A stretch of 64,000 nucleotides of DNA from Rikenella sp031549665 (GCA_031549665.1 JAVBPJ010000015.1:18328-82327), one strand, 5' to 3'; shown: positions 1-8,543, counted from the first letter of the stretch. Numbers and translations are program-made. Notes: generated by a model not told the origin, from the letters alone.

Positions 1-365
1 ATGTAGATGCCGATGGCCAGCAGGATGTTCATCAGCACGCCGCCGACGATGATCAGCAGGCGTTGCCAGGCCGGTTTCGAGCGGAACTCCCAGGGTTGGG
101 GTTCGCTTTTGAGCGAGTCGGTGTCCATCGACTCGTCGACCATGCCGGCGATTTTGCAGTACCCTCCCACAGGAACCCAGCCCACGCCGTATTCGGTGTC
201 GCCCCGCTTGAATTTAAACAGCGAGAACCAGGGGTTGAAGAAAAGGTAGAATTTTTCGACCCGGGCCTTGAAGAGTTTGGCGAAGAAAAAATGGCCGAAC
301 TCGTGAACCAGTACCAGAATTGAAAAACTGACGACAAATTGCAGGACTTTGATGAGGATCTCCAT
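1..365 (-). CDS. rseP: RseP-type site-2 metalloprotease, N-terminal part (runs off the window)
   Basis: Membrane zinc protease that cleaves transmembrane anti-sigma factors and other single-pass proteins within the inner membrane. About 121 N-terminal residues are visible. The start MEILIKVLQFVV leads into a hydrophobic segment carrying the HEFGH zinc motif (HExxH) near residue 20. This is followed by GWVPVGGYCKIAGM, the conserved S2P loop, and the start of a second membrane segment (LLIIVGGVLMNILLAIG). The rest lies beyond base 1. It follows dxr by 26 bp and is the last visible gene of the M23-dxr-rseP transcript; dxr-rseP pairing is common in bacteria. The family call is secure, the substrate is not visible. 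Confidence 0.93.
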   Translation of the reverse strand, partial: MEILIKVLQFVVSFSILVLVHEFGHFFFAKLFKARVEKFYLFFNPWFSLFKFKRGDTEYGVGWVPVGGYCKIAGMVDESMDTDSLKSEPQPWEFRSKPAWQRLLIIVGGVLMNILLAIGIY

Positions 366-391
366 TGGGGGCAAGTTAGGAAAGGGGCAAG

Positions 392-1567
392 TTAGGGAAT
401 AAGGGTGGTGGCAAAATGGCGGGCTTCGGCGTCGAGGGCCCGGTAATGGTCGAGCGAAGCGGGGGCGGCGGCGGGAAGGGCGTCGAGGGTTCGGGCCAAC
501 AGCGTGTGGATGGCGGTGAACGGAATGGAACCCGACAAAAAACGGGCCACTGCCACTTCGTTGGCTGCGTTCAGGATGCAGGGGGCTCCGCCGCCCGCGC
601 GAAGGGCCTCGTAGGCAAGCTCCAGGCAGGGGTAGCGGTCGGGGTCGGGCGAACAAAAGGTGAGCGTTCCGCCCTGGCAGGGGTCGTAGCGTTCGCCCCG
701 GGCCGGAAAACGGTGCGGGAAGGTGAGGGCGTAGCGGATGGGCAGTTTCATGTCGGGCGTTCCGAGCTGCGCTTTCAGCGCGCCGTCCTCGAACTCCACA
801 AACGAGTGGATGATGGACTGGGGATGGATCACCACGTCGATTTGATCGGGGGTCAGGCCGAAAAGCCAGCGGGCTTCGATCACCTCAAACCCTTTATTGA
901 CCATCGTGGCCGAATCGATGGTGATTTTTGGCCCCATTGTCCAGTTGGGATGTTGCAGGGCCTGCGCGGGCGTTACGCGGCAAAGTTGGTCGAGGGGAAG
1001 GTCGCGCAAGGCGCCGCCCGAAGCGGTCAGGATCACCCTCCGCAGGGGCGAAGGCTCGCCCACGATCGATTGAAAAATGGCCGAGTGTTCCGAATCCACC
1101 GGCAGGATGGGCGCACCGCTCTGTCGGGCGGCGGCGATCACCAGTTCGCCCGCCACCACCAGGCTCTCTTTGTTGGCCAGGGCCACTTTTTTCCCGGCCT
1201 GCACAGCGGCCAGGGTGGGAGCCAGTCCGGCAAATCCAACCAGCGCAGAGATCACCACGTCAACCCCCTCGCCCCGAACTACCTGTCCGAGGGCCTCGGC
1301 GCCGGCGTATACCTTGACGGGCAACGACGACAGGCGCTCTTTCAGGGGGGCGTAAAACGCAGGGTCGGCGATCACCACCGAGTCGGGCATAAATTCGATC
1401 GCCTGTTGGGCCAACAGTTCCCAATTGCGGTGGGCAGCCAGCACTTCGACCGCAAAATGACCGGGCAGCTCGCGCACCACTTCGAGGCTCTGCCGGCCGA
1501 TCGACCCGGTGGAACCGAGTATGGCCAGACGTTGCGGACTTTGTGAATTTTGCGGCTGTGCGTGCAT
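392..1567 (-). CDS. dxr: 1-deoxy-D-xylulose 5-phosphate reductoisomerase
   Basis: NADPH-dependent conversion of DXP to 2-C-methyl-D-erythritol 4-phosphate, the committed step of the MEP isoprenoid pathway, in the cytoplasm. At 391 residues it has normal family length. The N-terminal Rossmann motif LGSTGSIGRQ, the NKESLVVAGE segment and the metal/substrate segment PVDSEHSAIFQ are present, followed by the SGGALRD and HPNWTMG blocks. I chose the ATG at 1567 (MHAQPQNSQ) because it is preceded by AGGGAGG and leaves a 14-bp gap to the upstream M23 gene; the frame stays open 21 codons further upstream but would overlap that gene. Confidence 0.97.
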   Translation of the reverse strand: MHAQPQNSQSPQRLAILGSTGSIGRQSLEVVRELPGHFAVEVLAAHRNWELLAQQAIEFMPDSVVIADPAFYAPLKERLSSLPVKVYAGAEALGQVVRGEGVDVVISALVGFAGLAPTLAAVQAGKKVALANKESLVVAGELVIAAARQSGAPILPVDSEHSAIFQSIVGEPSPLRRVILTASGGALRDLPLDQLCRVTPAQALQHPNWTMGPKITIDSATMVNKGFEVIEARWLFGLTPDQIDVVIHPQSIIHSFVEFEDGALKAQLGTPDMKLPIRYALTFPHRFPARGERYDPCQGGTLTFCSPDPDRYPCLELAYEALRAGGGAPCILNAANEVAVARFLSGSIPFTAIHTLLARTLDALPAAAPASLDHYRALDAEARHFATTLIP

Positions 1568-1581
1568 CCCTCCCTGGGTGT

Positions 1582-2424
1582 TTAAAAGGCGATGTAGTTT
1601 TCGGGGTCGACCGGCGATCCGTTGTACCACAATTCGAAAGTGAGGTAAGGAATTTTCGTGTCGGTTACGGCCCCGGTTACGGCGATCGGCTCGCCGGCCT
1701 TTACCCGGTCGCCCACCTGTTTGATGACGTTATTGACGTCTCGGTATACCGACACGATGTTGCCCGCGTGTTGCAGGGTGAGCTGCGATCCCTGATCGGG
1801 AGTCCAGGTATTTTGGATGATCGTGCCGTCCAGCACCGCCAGCACGACCTGCCCGGGGGCCGGAGCGATTTCGATGCCGAAGACTTTCTTATCCGGCGCA
1901 AAGCTGCGTGTAATCAATCCTTTCACCGGCGGAAGCAGGGCGAATCCCTTTTGTCCCCGGGTGTGGGCCGAAGCGGGATTGACCAGCGCATAGGTTCCGC
2001 TTTTCATCTGTCCGCGCAGGATCGAGTCGAGCAGGATACGCTCCTGCACCGAGCCGCGGACTCCCTCGCGCCTGGCTGTGTCGCCGGCCAGGGCGGGCAA
2101 CTGCCCGTCCAGAATAAGCGACAGGTTTTGCTGGTAAAGTTCCCAGCGATGCACCTCGTTGTCCAGCGAGTCGATTTTCAGCAGGCTCTCGATCAATGCC
2201 TCGCGCGACTTGCCGCCCGGATACCCCGGAATCAGGTCCAGGATCGAGGTGTAGGCCACCAGCATCAGCACGGCCACAAAAACCGCGGCCAGCAGGGCCA
2301 GGCCCGACAGGAGGAGGGCGAATCGGCTGATAAAGACGTGCCATATCTCCTGCCCGGTACGTACGTTCCGGAGCGAGAGCTTGTTACGCTGATTGAAGTA
2401 CTCGATGAATTGCTTAAACGCCAT
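1582..2424 (-). CDS. Degenerate M23/LytM-domain membrane protein
   Basis: 280 residues: a cytoplasmic N-terminus, one transmembrane helix at about residues 34-57, a linker with coiled-coil character (about 75-110) and a C-terminal LytM (M23) fold. Catalytic M23 enzymes carry HxGxD, an active-site His and HxH. Here the matching positions read KVFGIEIA, VSVYRD and YLTFEL, so the zinc ligands and catalytic histidines appear replaced, while the surrounding scaffold (APAPGQVVLAVLDG, VGDRVKAGEPIAVTG) is kept. That points to a non-enzymatic LytM protein, perhaps an amidase activator or scaffold like EnvC/NlpD; the role is inference. It is the first gene of the dxr-rseP operon, with a -7 promoter box at 2445-2452. 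Confidence 0.85.
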   Translation of the reverse strand: MAFKQFIEYFNQRNKLSLRNVRTGQEIWHVFISRFALLLSGLALLAAVFVAVLMLVAYTSILDLIPGYPGGKSREALIESLLKIDSLDNEVHRWELYQQNLSLILDGQLPALAGDTARREGVRGSVQERILLDSILRGQMKSGTYALVNPASAHTRGQKGFALLPPVKGLITRSFAPDKKVFGIEIAPAPGQVVLAVLDGTIIQNTWTPDQGSQLTLQHAGNIVSVYRDVNNVIKQVGDRVKAGEPIAVTGAVTDTKIPYLTFELWYNGSPVDPENYIAF

Positions 2425-2444
2425 ATAGACACACTATATTCGGA

Positions 2445-2452
2445 CAAAGATA
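2445..2452 (-). promoter_or_regulatory. Bacteroidota -7 box (TATCTTTG) for the M23-dxr-rseP operon
   Basis: The minus strand reads TATCTTTG, an exact TAnnTTTG match, about 20 nt upstream of the ATG at 2424. No clear -33 TTTG was found at the usual 19-20 nt distance. Confidence 0.6.
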
Positions 2453-2500
2453 ACATTTTCTTCGACTCATTCGGCGGAGAATCCGATCGGAAAAAAGTAT

Positions 2501-2508
2501 TACATTTG
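2501..2508 (+). promoter_or_regulatory. Bacteroidota -7 box (TACATTTG) for the galactose cluster
   Basis: TACATTTG lies 33 nt before the ATG at 2542, back-to-back with the promoter of the divergent M23 gene. It supports 2542 rather than an upstream TTG at 2521 as the translation start. The -33 element is not obvious. Confidence 0.55.
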
Positions 2509-2541
2509 TGAAACGAAACCTTGTTCGACTACACAACACAC

Positions 2542-3483
2542 ATGCAACAACCCGCTCTTTTAATTCTGGCCGCCGGTATGGGGTCGCGTTACGGATCGCT
2601 CAAACAGATGGACGGCATCGGGCCGCACCGCGAAGCGATCATCGACTATTCAGTATACGATGCCATCCGCGCCGGTTTCGGCAAAGTGGTTTTTGTGATC
2701 CGCCACAGCTTTGGCGCCGAATTCCAGGAGGTGTTCAACGAAGCGCGATTCGGCCATAAAATCAAAGTCGACTATGTGTTTCAGGAACTCGACATGCTGC
2801 CCGAAGGATTTTCGGTCCCGGCCGGGCGCGAAAAACCCTGGGGCACCAACCACGCCCTGATGATGGGTGCATCGGCCATCAACGAACCCTTCGCCGCCAT
2901 CAACGCCGACGACTTCTACGGCCAGCACGCCATTGCCGTGATGGGCAAATTCCTGCAAGAGTCCGTCGGAAAGGTCGGCCAGTACGCCATGGTGGGCTAT
3001 CAGGTGCGCAAAACCCTTTCGGAGTTCGGCACCGTCAGCCGCGGCGTATGCACCGTCAGCCCCGACGGCTACCTGCAATCGATCGTGGAACGCACCAAAA
3101 TCGAACGTCAGGGAGGCCAGATCGTCTACATCGAACCCGACGGGACGCACCCCCTGGCCGAAGAGACCCCCGTGTCGATGAACCTGTTCGGCTTCACGCC
3201 CGATTACTTCGCCCACAGCGAGAGCTACTTCAAGGAGTTCCTGAAAGAGAACCGCGATAACCTCAGGGCCGAGTTCTTCATCCCGCTGCTGGTAAACAAA
3301 CTGGTCGAAGAGGGAACGGCCACCCTGAAAGTGCTGGAAACCACCTCCGACTGGTTCGGCGTTACCTACAAAGAAGATCGTCCCGCCACGGTGGCCCGTA
3401 TCCAGAAATTAATCGAACAGGGAGTCTATCCCGAAAATCTGTGGGGGGGAATAATTTCCTTTCCTGTCTTTGTAACTCCTTAA
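2542..3483 (+). CDS. Sugar-phosphate nucleotidyltransferase family protein
   Basis: 313 residues with the N-terminal NTP-transferase signature LILAAGMGSRYGSLKQMDG (LAAGxGxR...K). A central NADDFYG motif fits the metal-binding acidic residues of this fold. Such enzymes couple a sugar 1-phosphate to NTP, giving an NDP-sugar and pyrophosphate. The start at 2542 (MQQPALLILAAG) places the signature at the N-terminus as usual. It is the first gene of a cluster with galM, gluP and galK, 21 bp ahead of galM. The window contains no galT or galE, so this enzyme may handle galactose 1-phosphate or glucose 1-phosphate in that pathway; substrate and nucleotide cannot be read from the sequence. Confidence 0.85.
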   Translation: MQQPALLILAAGMGSRYGSLKQMDGIGPHREAIIDYSVYDAIRAGFGKVVFVIRHSFGAEFQEVFNEARFGHKIKVDYVFQELDMLPEGFSVPAGREKPWGTNHALMMGASAINEPFAAINADDFYGQHAIAVMGKFLQESVGKVGQYAMVGYQVRKTLSEFGTVSRGVCTVSPDGYLQSIVERTKIERQGGQIVYIEPDGTHPLAEETPVSMNLFGFTPDYFAHSESYFKEFLKENRDNLRAEFFIPLLVNKLVEEGTATLKVLETTSDWFGVTYKEDRPATVARIQKLIEQGVYPENLWGGIISFPVFVTP

Positions 3484-3504
3484 AATCCAACCACTCCGAA
3501 GGCC

Positions 3505-4563
3505 ATGCAGATCGAACAATACGTTTGGGGATTGACCCCCGAAGGGATGCCCGTGATCCTCTACACGATGACCAACCAGCAGGGCGCCTATGTGAAACTG
3601 ACCAACCTGGGAGCCGCCATCGTGGCGGTCGGCGTTCCCGACAAGCACGGGAAAATCGACGACGTAGCCCTCGGATACGAGGAGTGGTCGTCCTACCAGG
3701 GCGACGGCGCGGCCATGGGCAAAAGCGTGGGCCGTTACGCCAACCGCATCGCCAGGGGGCGTTTCACCCTCGACGGAGCCGACTACCACCTGGCCGTCAA
3801 CAACGGCCCCAACCACCTGCACGGCGGCCCCACGGGCTTCGCCAACCGGCTGTGGGAAGCCCGCGTGGAGACCGACCGCGTGGTGTTCGCCTACCAAAGC
3901 CCCGACGGGGAGGAGAACTACCCGGGCGACCTGAACGTCGAAGCCTGCTACGACTGGGGCGACGACAACGCCCTGATCATCACCTATTACGGACGGGTCG
4001 ACGGCAAAGCCACCATCCTGAACCTGACCAACCACGTCTATTTCAACCTCAAGGGCGACGGCCAGGGCGACATCCTCGACCACACCCTGCAACTGAACGC
4101 CTCGCACTTCCTGCCCACCGACCCGACGGCCATTCCCACCGGAGAGCTGCAGCCGGTAGAAGGAACCCCGATGGACTTCCGCACCCCCCACCTGATCGGC
4201 CAACGGATCGAGCAACCCTACGAACACCTGACAATCGGCAAGGGATACGACCACTGCTGGGCCATCGACGGCTGGACACCCGGGCAGCTCACCGCCGCAG
4301 GTACATTGAGCGAAGCCTCGACCGGCCGCAAGATCGAAATCCTCACCACCCAGCCCGGCATCCAAATCTACACCGGCAACTGGCTGGCCGGATCGCCCGC
4401 CGGAAAACACGGCCAGCAATACATCGACCGCAGCGGCGTAGCCCTCGAATGCCAGCTCTTCCCCGACACCCCCAACAAGCCCCAGTTCCCCGGAAACGGC
4501 GCCGTACTTCGCCCGGGCGAAACGTACAAGCAGCAAATCGTCTACAAGTTCTCTCTGTTGTAG
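3505..4563 (+). CDS. galM: Aldose 1-epimerase (galactose mutarotase)
   Basis: Interconverts alpha- and beta-anomers of galactose or glucose so that GalK receives alpha-D-galactose. 352 residues, normal family length. Family landmarks include GRYANRIARGRF near residue 75, the NNGPNHLHGG substrate-binding His region, LTNHVYFNLKG with the catalytic-His block, and ALECQLFPDTPNKPQF containing the catalytic Glu. No signal peptide is seen, so it is probably cytoplasmic. Second gene of the galactose cluster, 63 bp before gluP, consistent with supply of substrate to the kinase downstream. Confidence 0.95.
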   Translation: MQIEQYVWGLTPEGMPVILYTMTNQQGAYVKLTNLGAAIVAVGVPDKHGKIDDVALGYEEWSSYQGDGAAMGKSVGRYANRIARGRFTLDGADYHLAVNNGPNHLHGGPTGFANRLWEARVETDRVVFAYQSPDGEENYPGDLNVEACYDWGDDNALIITYYGRVDGKATILNLTNHVYFNLKGDGQGDILDHTLQLNASHFLPTDPTAIPTGELQPVEGTPMDFRTPHLIGQRIEQPYEHLTIGKGYDHCWAIDGWTPGQLTAAGTLSEASTGRKIEILTTQPGIQIYTGNWLAGSPAGKHGQQYIDRSGVALECQLFPDTPNKPQFPGNGAVLRPGETYKQQIVYKFSLL

Positions 4564-4626
4564 CCTCCCGAGCGACAACGGAGCCTTTTAACCGTTCACC
4601 ACTAACTCAAACAAACACCAATCCCT

Positions 4627-5895
4627 ATGACACAAACAAAACAAATCAACTACACGGGGCCATTCATCACAATGGTTTTCCTGTTCTTCATCGTCGGTTT
4701 TTTGACCGTGGTCAACCAGCAGTTCCAAAAACCGCTGCAAGCCATCCTGCTTTCGGGCGAGGCGCTCGAAAGTATCAAGAACACACTGGCGGTGATGATC
4801 ACCTTCTCGTGGTTCCTCTCGTACCCCATCTTCGGCGGCGTGGGCACCAATTTCGTGAACAAGTACGGCTATAAGGGCGCCCTGATCCGCGGCCTGATGA
4901 TTATGGTCGTCGGCTTGGCCATTTTCGAAGGTTCCGTGCTTTACGAAGAGTTCGCAGGCGGAAACATCGGGGAAATTCCCGTGTCGTATTTCATCTTCCT
5001 GCTGGGATCGTTCATCGTGGGCGGCGGCGTAACCATCATGCAGGTGGTGATCAACCCCTACCTGGTAGCCTGCAAAGTGGGAAGCACCAGCGACGTGCAA
5101 CGCCAGAACATCGGCGGATCGGCCAACTCGATCGGCACCACCCTCGCCCCCCATTTTGTGGGCGCCATCATCTTCGGCGGCCTGGCCACCGAGCAAATCC
5201 AGATCAACCAGCTCATTTGGCCCTTCGTCGGACTGATGGTAGTGATCGCTCTGGTTACCTTCATCGTGAACAAGCTCCACCTGCCGCACATCGAAGGCAC
5301 GACCAACGAGGGCGGCGGCAAACTGGAACGCTCCATTTGGTCGTTCCGCCACCTGGTGCTCGGCGTAGTAGCCATCTTCGTCTATGTGGGCGTTGAGGTG
5401 TGCGTGGGAGCCAACATCGTGATGAGCGCCGAATCGTTCGGCAGCCAATTTGTCGAAACAGCCGCCACCATGGCCATGCTCTACTGGGGCGGTATGTTGG
5501 TAGGCCGTCTGATCGGCGCCGCCATCAGCAAAGTTTCGGCAAAAGCCCAATTGACCATCACCTCGATCGCCGCAGGCCTGCTGGTTGCAGGGGCCATGGC
5601 GACCTCCAACCCCTGGTTGCTGGTGGGCGTGGGTCTGTTCCACTCCGTTATGTGGCCCGCCACTTTCTCGCTGGCCGTCAAGGGACTGGGCAAATACACC
5701 TCAGCCGGTTCGGGCGCCCTGATGATCGGGGTACTCGGCGGGGGCGTACTTCCGTTGTTCCAGGGCGGTATGGCCGACTGGTTCGGCGGCGACTGGACCT
5801 GGACCTGGACCATCGTGATCGTGGGCGAAGTATACCTGCTGTACTACGCACTGCTGGGCAGCAAAATCCGCAAACAGGACCTGATCGCCGAATAA
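4627..5895 (+). CDS. gluP: Sugar:H+ symporter of the MFS (GluP/FucP family)
   Basis: 422 residues with about 12 hydrophobic segments. It begins with the family-typical PFITMVFLFFIVGFLTVVNQ, in which FxxVGF and an Asn in the first helix are characteristic of FucP/GluP glucose-galactose transporters. Other landmarks are VVINPYLVACKVG in the middle and the C-terminal ALMIGVLGGGVLPLFQGG. Located in the inner membrane, it imports galactose and/or glucose with protons. Its place between galM and galK argues for galactose. A 130-bp gap with a 14-bp inverted repeat (5962-6009) separates it from galK, which could lower galK expression relative to the transporter. Confidence 0.93.
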   Translation: MTQTKQINYTGPFITMVFLFFIVGFLTVVNQQFQKPLQAILLSGEALESIKNTLAVMITFSWFLSYPIFGGVGTNFVNKYGYKGALIRGLMIMVVGLAIFEGSVLYEEFAGGNIGEIPVSYFIFLLGSFIVGGGVTIMQVVINPYLVACKVGSTSDVQRQNIGGSANSIGTTLAPHFVGAIIFGGLATEQIQINQLIWPFVGLMVVIALVTFIVNKLHLPHIEGTTNEGGGKLERSIWSFRHLVLGVVAIFVYVGVEVCVGANIVMSAESFGSQFVETAATMAMLYWGGMLVGRLIGAAISKVSAKAQLTITSIAAGLLVAGAMATSNPWLLVGVGLFHSVMWPATFSLAVKGLGKYTSAGSGALMIGVLGGGVLPLFQGGMADWFGGDWTWTWTIVIVGEVYLLYYALLGSKIRKQDLIAE

Positions 5896-5961
5896 TTCCT
5901 GCTTTGGAGTAAGTTGCGCTGTGCGCGGCTTCGCACCTTTTGGTGCCCGAAAAATTTCCTG

Positions 5962-6009
5962 AATGCTTCGCATTCTGCTCGGTTTACGCTGCGGCGAATG
6001 CGAAGCATT
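5962..6009 (+). repeat. 14-bp perfect inverted repeat between gluP and galK
   Basis: Arms at 5962-5975 (AATGCTTCGCATTC) and 5996-6009 are exact reverse complements around a 20-nt loop, followed by TTTAAATT. A smaller hairpin GCACC-tttt-GGTGC sits at 5933-5946. It could be a partial terminator, an mRNA-stabilising hairpin, or a dispersed REP-like element; the sequence alone does not decide. Confidence 0.7.
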
Positions 6010-6025
6010 TTAAATTCAACTTGCA

Positions 6026-7180
6026 ATGGATACCCAAAAAATCAGAGATAAATTCAAAGAGCTGTACGGAACCTCAGGTTCCGTATACGCTTCGCCCGGC
6101 CGGATCAACATCATCGGCGAACACACCGACTACAACGGAGGCTTCGTGCTTCCGGGCGCGGTAGACAAGGGCATGGTGGCCGAAATCATCTTCAACGGCA
6201 CCGACAAGGTACGCGCCTACGCCCTCGACCTGAACGAACGCTCGGAATTCGGACTGGCCGAAGCCGACGCTCCCAAAGAGCATTGGGCCAAGTACATCTT
6301 CGGCATCTGCCGCGAGCTGACCAAACGCGGAGCCACCATCAAAGGGTTCGACACCGTCTTTTCGGGCGACGTTCCGCTGGGGGCAGGCATGTCATCCTCG
6401 GCCGCGCTGGAAAGCACCTACGCTTTCGCACTGAACGACCTGCTGAACCTGGGCTTCGAAAAAATGGAGCTGGCCAAAGCGGGCCAATCGACCGAACACA
6501 ACTACGTGGGCGTGAAGTGCGGCATCATGGACCAGTTCGCCTCGCTGCACGGCAAGGCCGGACACCTGATGCGCCTGGACTGCAAAACCGGCGAATTCCA
6601 GTACGTTCCCTTCGACCCCGAAAAACACGGGTACAAAGTGGTGCTGGTGGATACCTGCGTGAAACACGAACTGGTGGGATCGCCCTACAACCGCCGCCGC
6701 GAGTCGTGCGAACGGGCCGTGAAAGCCATCCAGGCCAAGCACCCCGAAGTGGAATTCCTGCGCGACGCCAAGATCGAATGGCTCGAAGAGGTGATCGGCT
6801 GCATCACGCAAGAGGACTACATCCGCGCCGAGTACGCCATCGGCGAAGTGGACCGCCTGCTGGCCGCCTGCGACGCCCTGGAAAAAGGCGACTACGAAAC
6901 CGTGGGCCGCAAAATGTACGGCACCCATATCGGCATGAGCGTACTGTACGAGGTGAGCTGCGAAGAGCTGGACTTCGTGAACGAAGTGGCCAAGACGTGC
7001 GGCGTAACCGGTTCGCGCGTGATGGGCGGCGGTTTCGGCGGCTGCACCATCAACGTGGTTCCTGTGGCCAAATACGACGCTTTCATCCAAACCGTCCAAG
7101 CCAAGTACAAGGCCCAGTTCGGCATCGATTGCAAGATCTACCCCGTGGTGATCAGCGACGGCGCCCGCAAACTGGCCTAA
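6026..7180 (+). CDS. galK: Galactokinase
   Basis: Phosphorylates alpha-D-galactose to galactose 1-phosphate with ATP. 384 residues, a full-length GHMP kinase. The galactokinase signature GRINIIGEHTDYNGGFVLPG is at residues about 22-41. The ATP-binding motif PLGAGMSSSAALE is near residue 120 and the GHMP motif 3 GGGFGGCT near residue 335. The catalytic Asp in the CGIMDQFAS block (near residue 170) is present. Last gene of the galactose cluster; its transcript ends at the strong hairpin 7236-7269. Confidence 0.97.
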   Translation: MDTQKIRDKFKELYGTSGSVYASPGRINIIGEHTDYNGGFVLPGAVDKGMVAEIIFNGTDKVRAYALDLNERSEFGLAEADAPKEHWAKYIFGICRELTKRGATIKGFDTVFSGDVPLGAGMSSSAALESTYAFALNDLLNLGFEKMELAKAGQSTEHNYVGVKCGIMDQFASLHGKAGHLMRLDCKTGEFQYVPFDPEKHGYKVVLVDTCVKHELVGSPYNRRRESCERAVKAIQAKHPEVEFLRDAKIEWLEEVIGCITQEDYIRAEYAIGEVDRLLAACDALEKGDYETVGRKMYGTHIGMSVLYEVSCEELDFVNEVAKTCGVTGSRVMGGGFGGCTINVVPVAKYDAFIQTVQAKYKAQFGIDCKIYPVVISDGARKLA

Positions 7181-7235
7181 TCAACACTCCCTGCGGTCCG
7201 AACCGGATGCGGTTCGACAGCGAGCACAAACGCGA

Positions 7236-7269
7236 AAAAGCGGTTTCCCTGTGCAGGGAAACCGCTTTT
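7236..7269. terminator. Strong bidirectional terminator between galK and holA
   Basis: A 16-bp perfect stem (7236-7251 with 7254-7269, AAAGCGGTTTCCCTG and its complement). T-runs lie on both flanks (CTTTTGTTTTC to the right, CTTTTTCGC on the minus strand). It serves the convergent galK and holA. Confidence 0.9.
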
Positions 7270-7309
7270 GTTTTCAGGCGCGGCGCCACGCGCAGCCTTT
7301 ATCCGTAAA

Positions 7310-8374
7310 TCAGAGCGTGGCGATGCGGAGAATCAGCTCCCGAAGCAGTTCGCCATCGCCGGCCGAACCGGCATTCATCCCTTTGGACTTCATGTCGAAC
7401 TCGCGCAACAGCCCCAACACCGCAAACGCCTTGGGATTGGGATAGTTGTTCGAGGCGGTCAGGTATTCGCGGGCAAAAAAGGGAGAGGGCAGTTTGAGCA
7501 ACATGGCCACCTCCTGTTCCGAGAGGGCGGCAGAGCCCTTGCGTTTGCGTTCCCAGCGGTGGAGGCCCAGGGTTACGATCCGTTGGAAATGGGAAAAGAT
7601 CATCGGCAGGGTAACGACCAGCGGATGTTCCTTCGCGTTGGCCCCGAAGTAGTCGGCGATGCGGAGCGCCTGGGCGATGTCCCGCTCCGAGAGGGCGCGG
7701 GTAAGCTCGAACACGTTGAAATCCTTGCTGATACCGATGTTCTGCTCGATGTGGTCGGGCGTAATCAGCACCGTCCCCTCGGGCAGGCGGGTGAGGAGCT
7801 TATCGGCCTCGTTCTCGATTTTTTGAAGTTCGGCTCCCAGGTGTCCCGCCACCATTTGCACGGCCTTGGGTTCTATCTGGCATCCTTTGGCGGCGAAGAG
7901 TTCGCGGATCCACCCTTCGATTTCGTAGTCGCGGGGCGAATTGCTTTCGAACACCTCGCCCACGGCGGCCAGCCGTTTGTAGAGTACGCCGCGCTTATCG
8001 AGCGTTTTCCCTTTGTAGCAAAGCACCAGAACGGTGCTGTCCAGCGGATTTTTCGCGTACGACGCCAGCAGGTCGATGTTGCGGAGCGACTGGGCCTCGC
8101 GCACCACAACGAGCTGGTGGGCGCTCATCATCGGATAGCGGCGGCAGAGGTTGACCACCGCTCCCGCTTCGGAATCTTTTCCGTAGAGGATGGTTTGGTT
8201 GAAGGCGCGTTCGGCCTCGGGCAGCACGCACTCGACAAGGGCGTCGGAGATTTGGTCGATGTAGTACCCCTCCTCGCCCATCAGCAGGTAGACCTTGGCC
8301 CACTTACCGCTCCGGATGTCGCGGAGCAGCGATTTGGCCTGTTTTTGTACGTCGCTGAAGTTCTGTTTTGCCAT
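7310..8374 (-). CDS. holA: DNA polymerase III delta subunit (clamp-loader)
   Basis: 354 residues matching the delta subunit that opens the beta sliding clamp inside the clamp-loader complex. The N-terminal block KVYLLMGEEGYYIDQISD matches the family's degenerate AAA+ start (yLLhGeE.yli). The central block FASHLGAEL-like (VAGHLGAELQKIENEADKLL) and the C-terminal clamp-loader helices are also recognisable. Monocistronic: flanked by the terminators 7236-7269 and 8424-8453. A -7 box TACCTTTG at 8379-8386 ends only 4 nt before the ATG, suggesting a leaderless transcript. Confidence 0.93.
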   Translation of the reverse strand: MAKQNFSDVQKQAKSLLRDIRSGKWAKVYLLMGEEGYYIDQISDALVECVLPEAERAFNQTILYGKDSEAGAVVNLCRRYPMMSAHQLVVVREAQSLRNIDLLASYAKNPLDSTVLVLCYKGKTLDKRGVLYKRLAAVGEVFESNSPRDYEIEGWIRELFAAKGCQIEPKAVQMVAGHLGAELQKIENEADKLLTRLPEGTVLITPDHIEQNIGISKDFNVFELTRALSERDIAQALRIADYFGANAKEHPLVVTLPMIFSHFQRIVTLGLHRWERKRKGSAALSEQEVAMLLKLPSPFFAREYLTASNNYPNPKAFAVLGLLREFDMKSKGMNAGSAGDGELLRELILRIATL

Positions 8375-8378
8375 CGTT

Positions 8379-8386
8379 CAAAGGTA
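8379..8386 (-). promoter_or_regulatory. -7 box (TACCTTTG) immediately before holA ATG
   Basis: An exact TAnnTTTG on the minus strand with only AACG between it and the start codon at 8374. Transcription would begin at or within a few bases of the ATG. Confidence 0.6.
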
Positions 8387-8423
8387 CGAAAAAGGCGGAA
8401 AGGCGGGGACGATGCGACAAATA

Positions 8424-8453
8424 AAAACCGTCCTCGGCAGGGAGGACGGTTTT
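8424..8453 (-). terminator. Terminator of the sigma-54 activator/lptE/secG operon
   Basis: A 12-bp perfect stem, 8424-8435 with 8442-8453, around a 6-nt loop. The minus strand continues with TTTTTATTTG after the stem. It separates secG from holA. Confidence 0.88.
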
Positions 8454-8543
8454 CAGCTATGGTTTTTTTCTGTTGAGCGGTTTGCCGGGAAAATTCCTTT
8501 GAAAAGGGCGGCGAAAGAGGCTCTCCAGCGGGGAAAAACGCGC

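Noticed and set aside
416..1546. Long open frame on the plus strand opposite dxr
   Set aside because: Shadow of a G+C-rich gene: Gly/Arg/His-rich, no recognisable motif, and fully covered by dxr.
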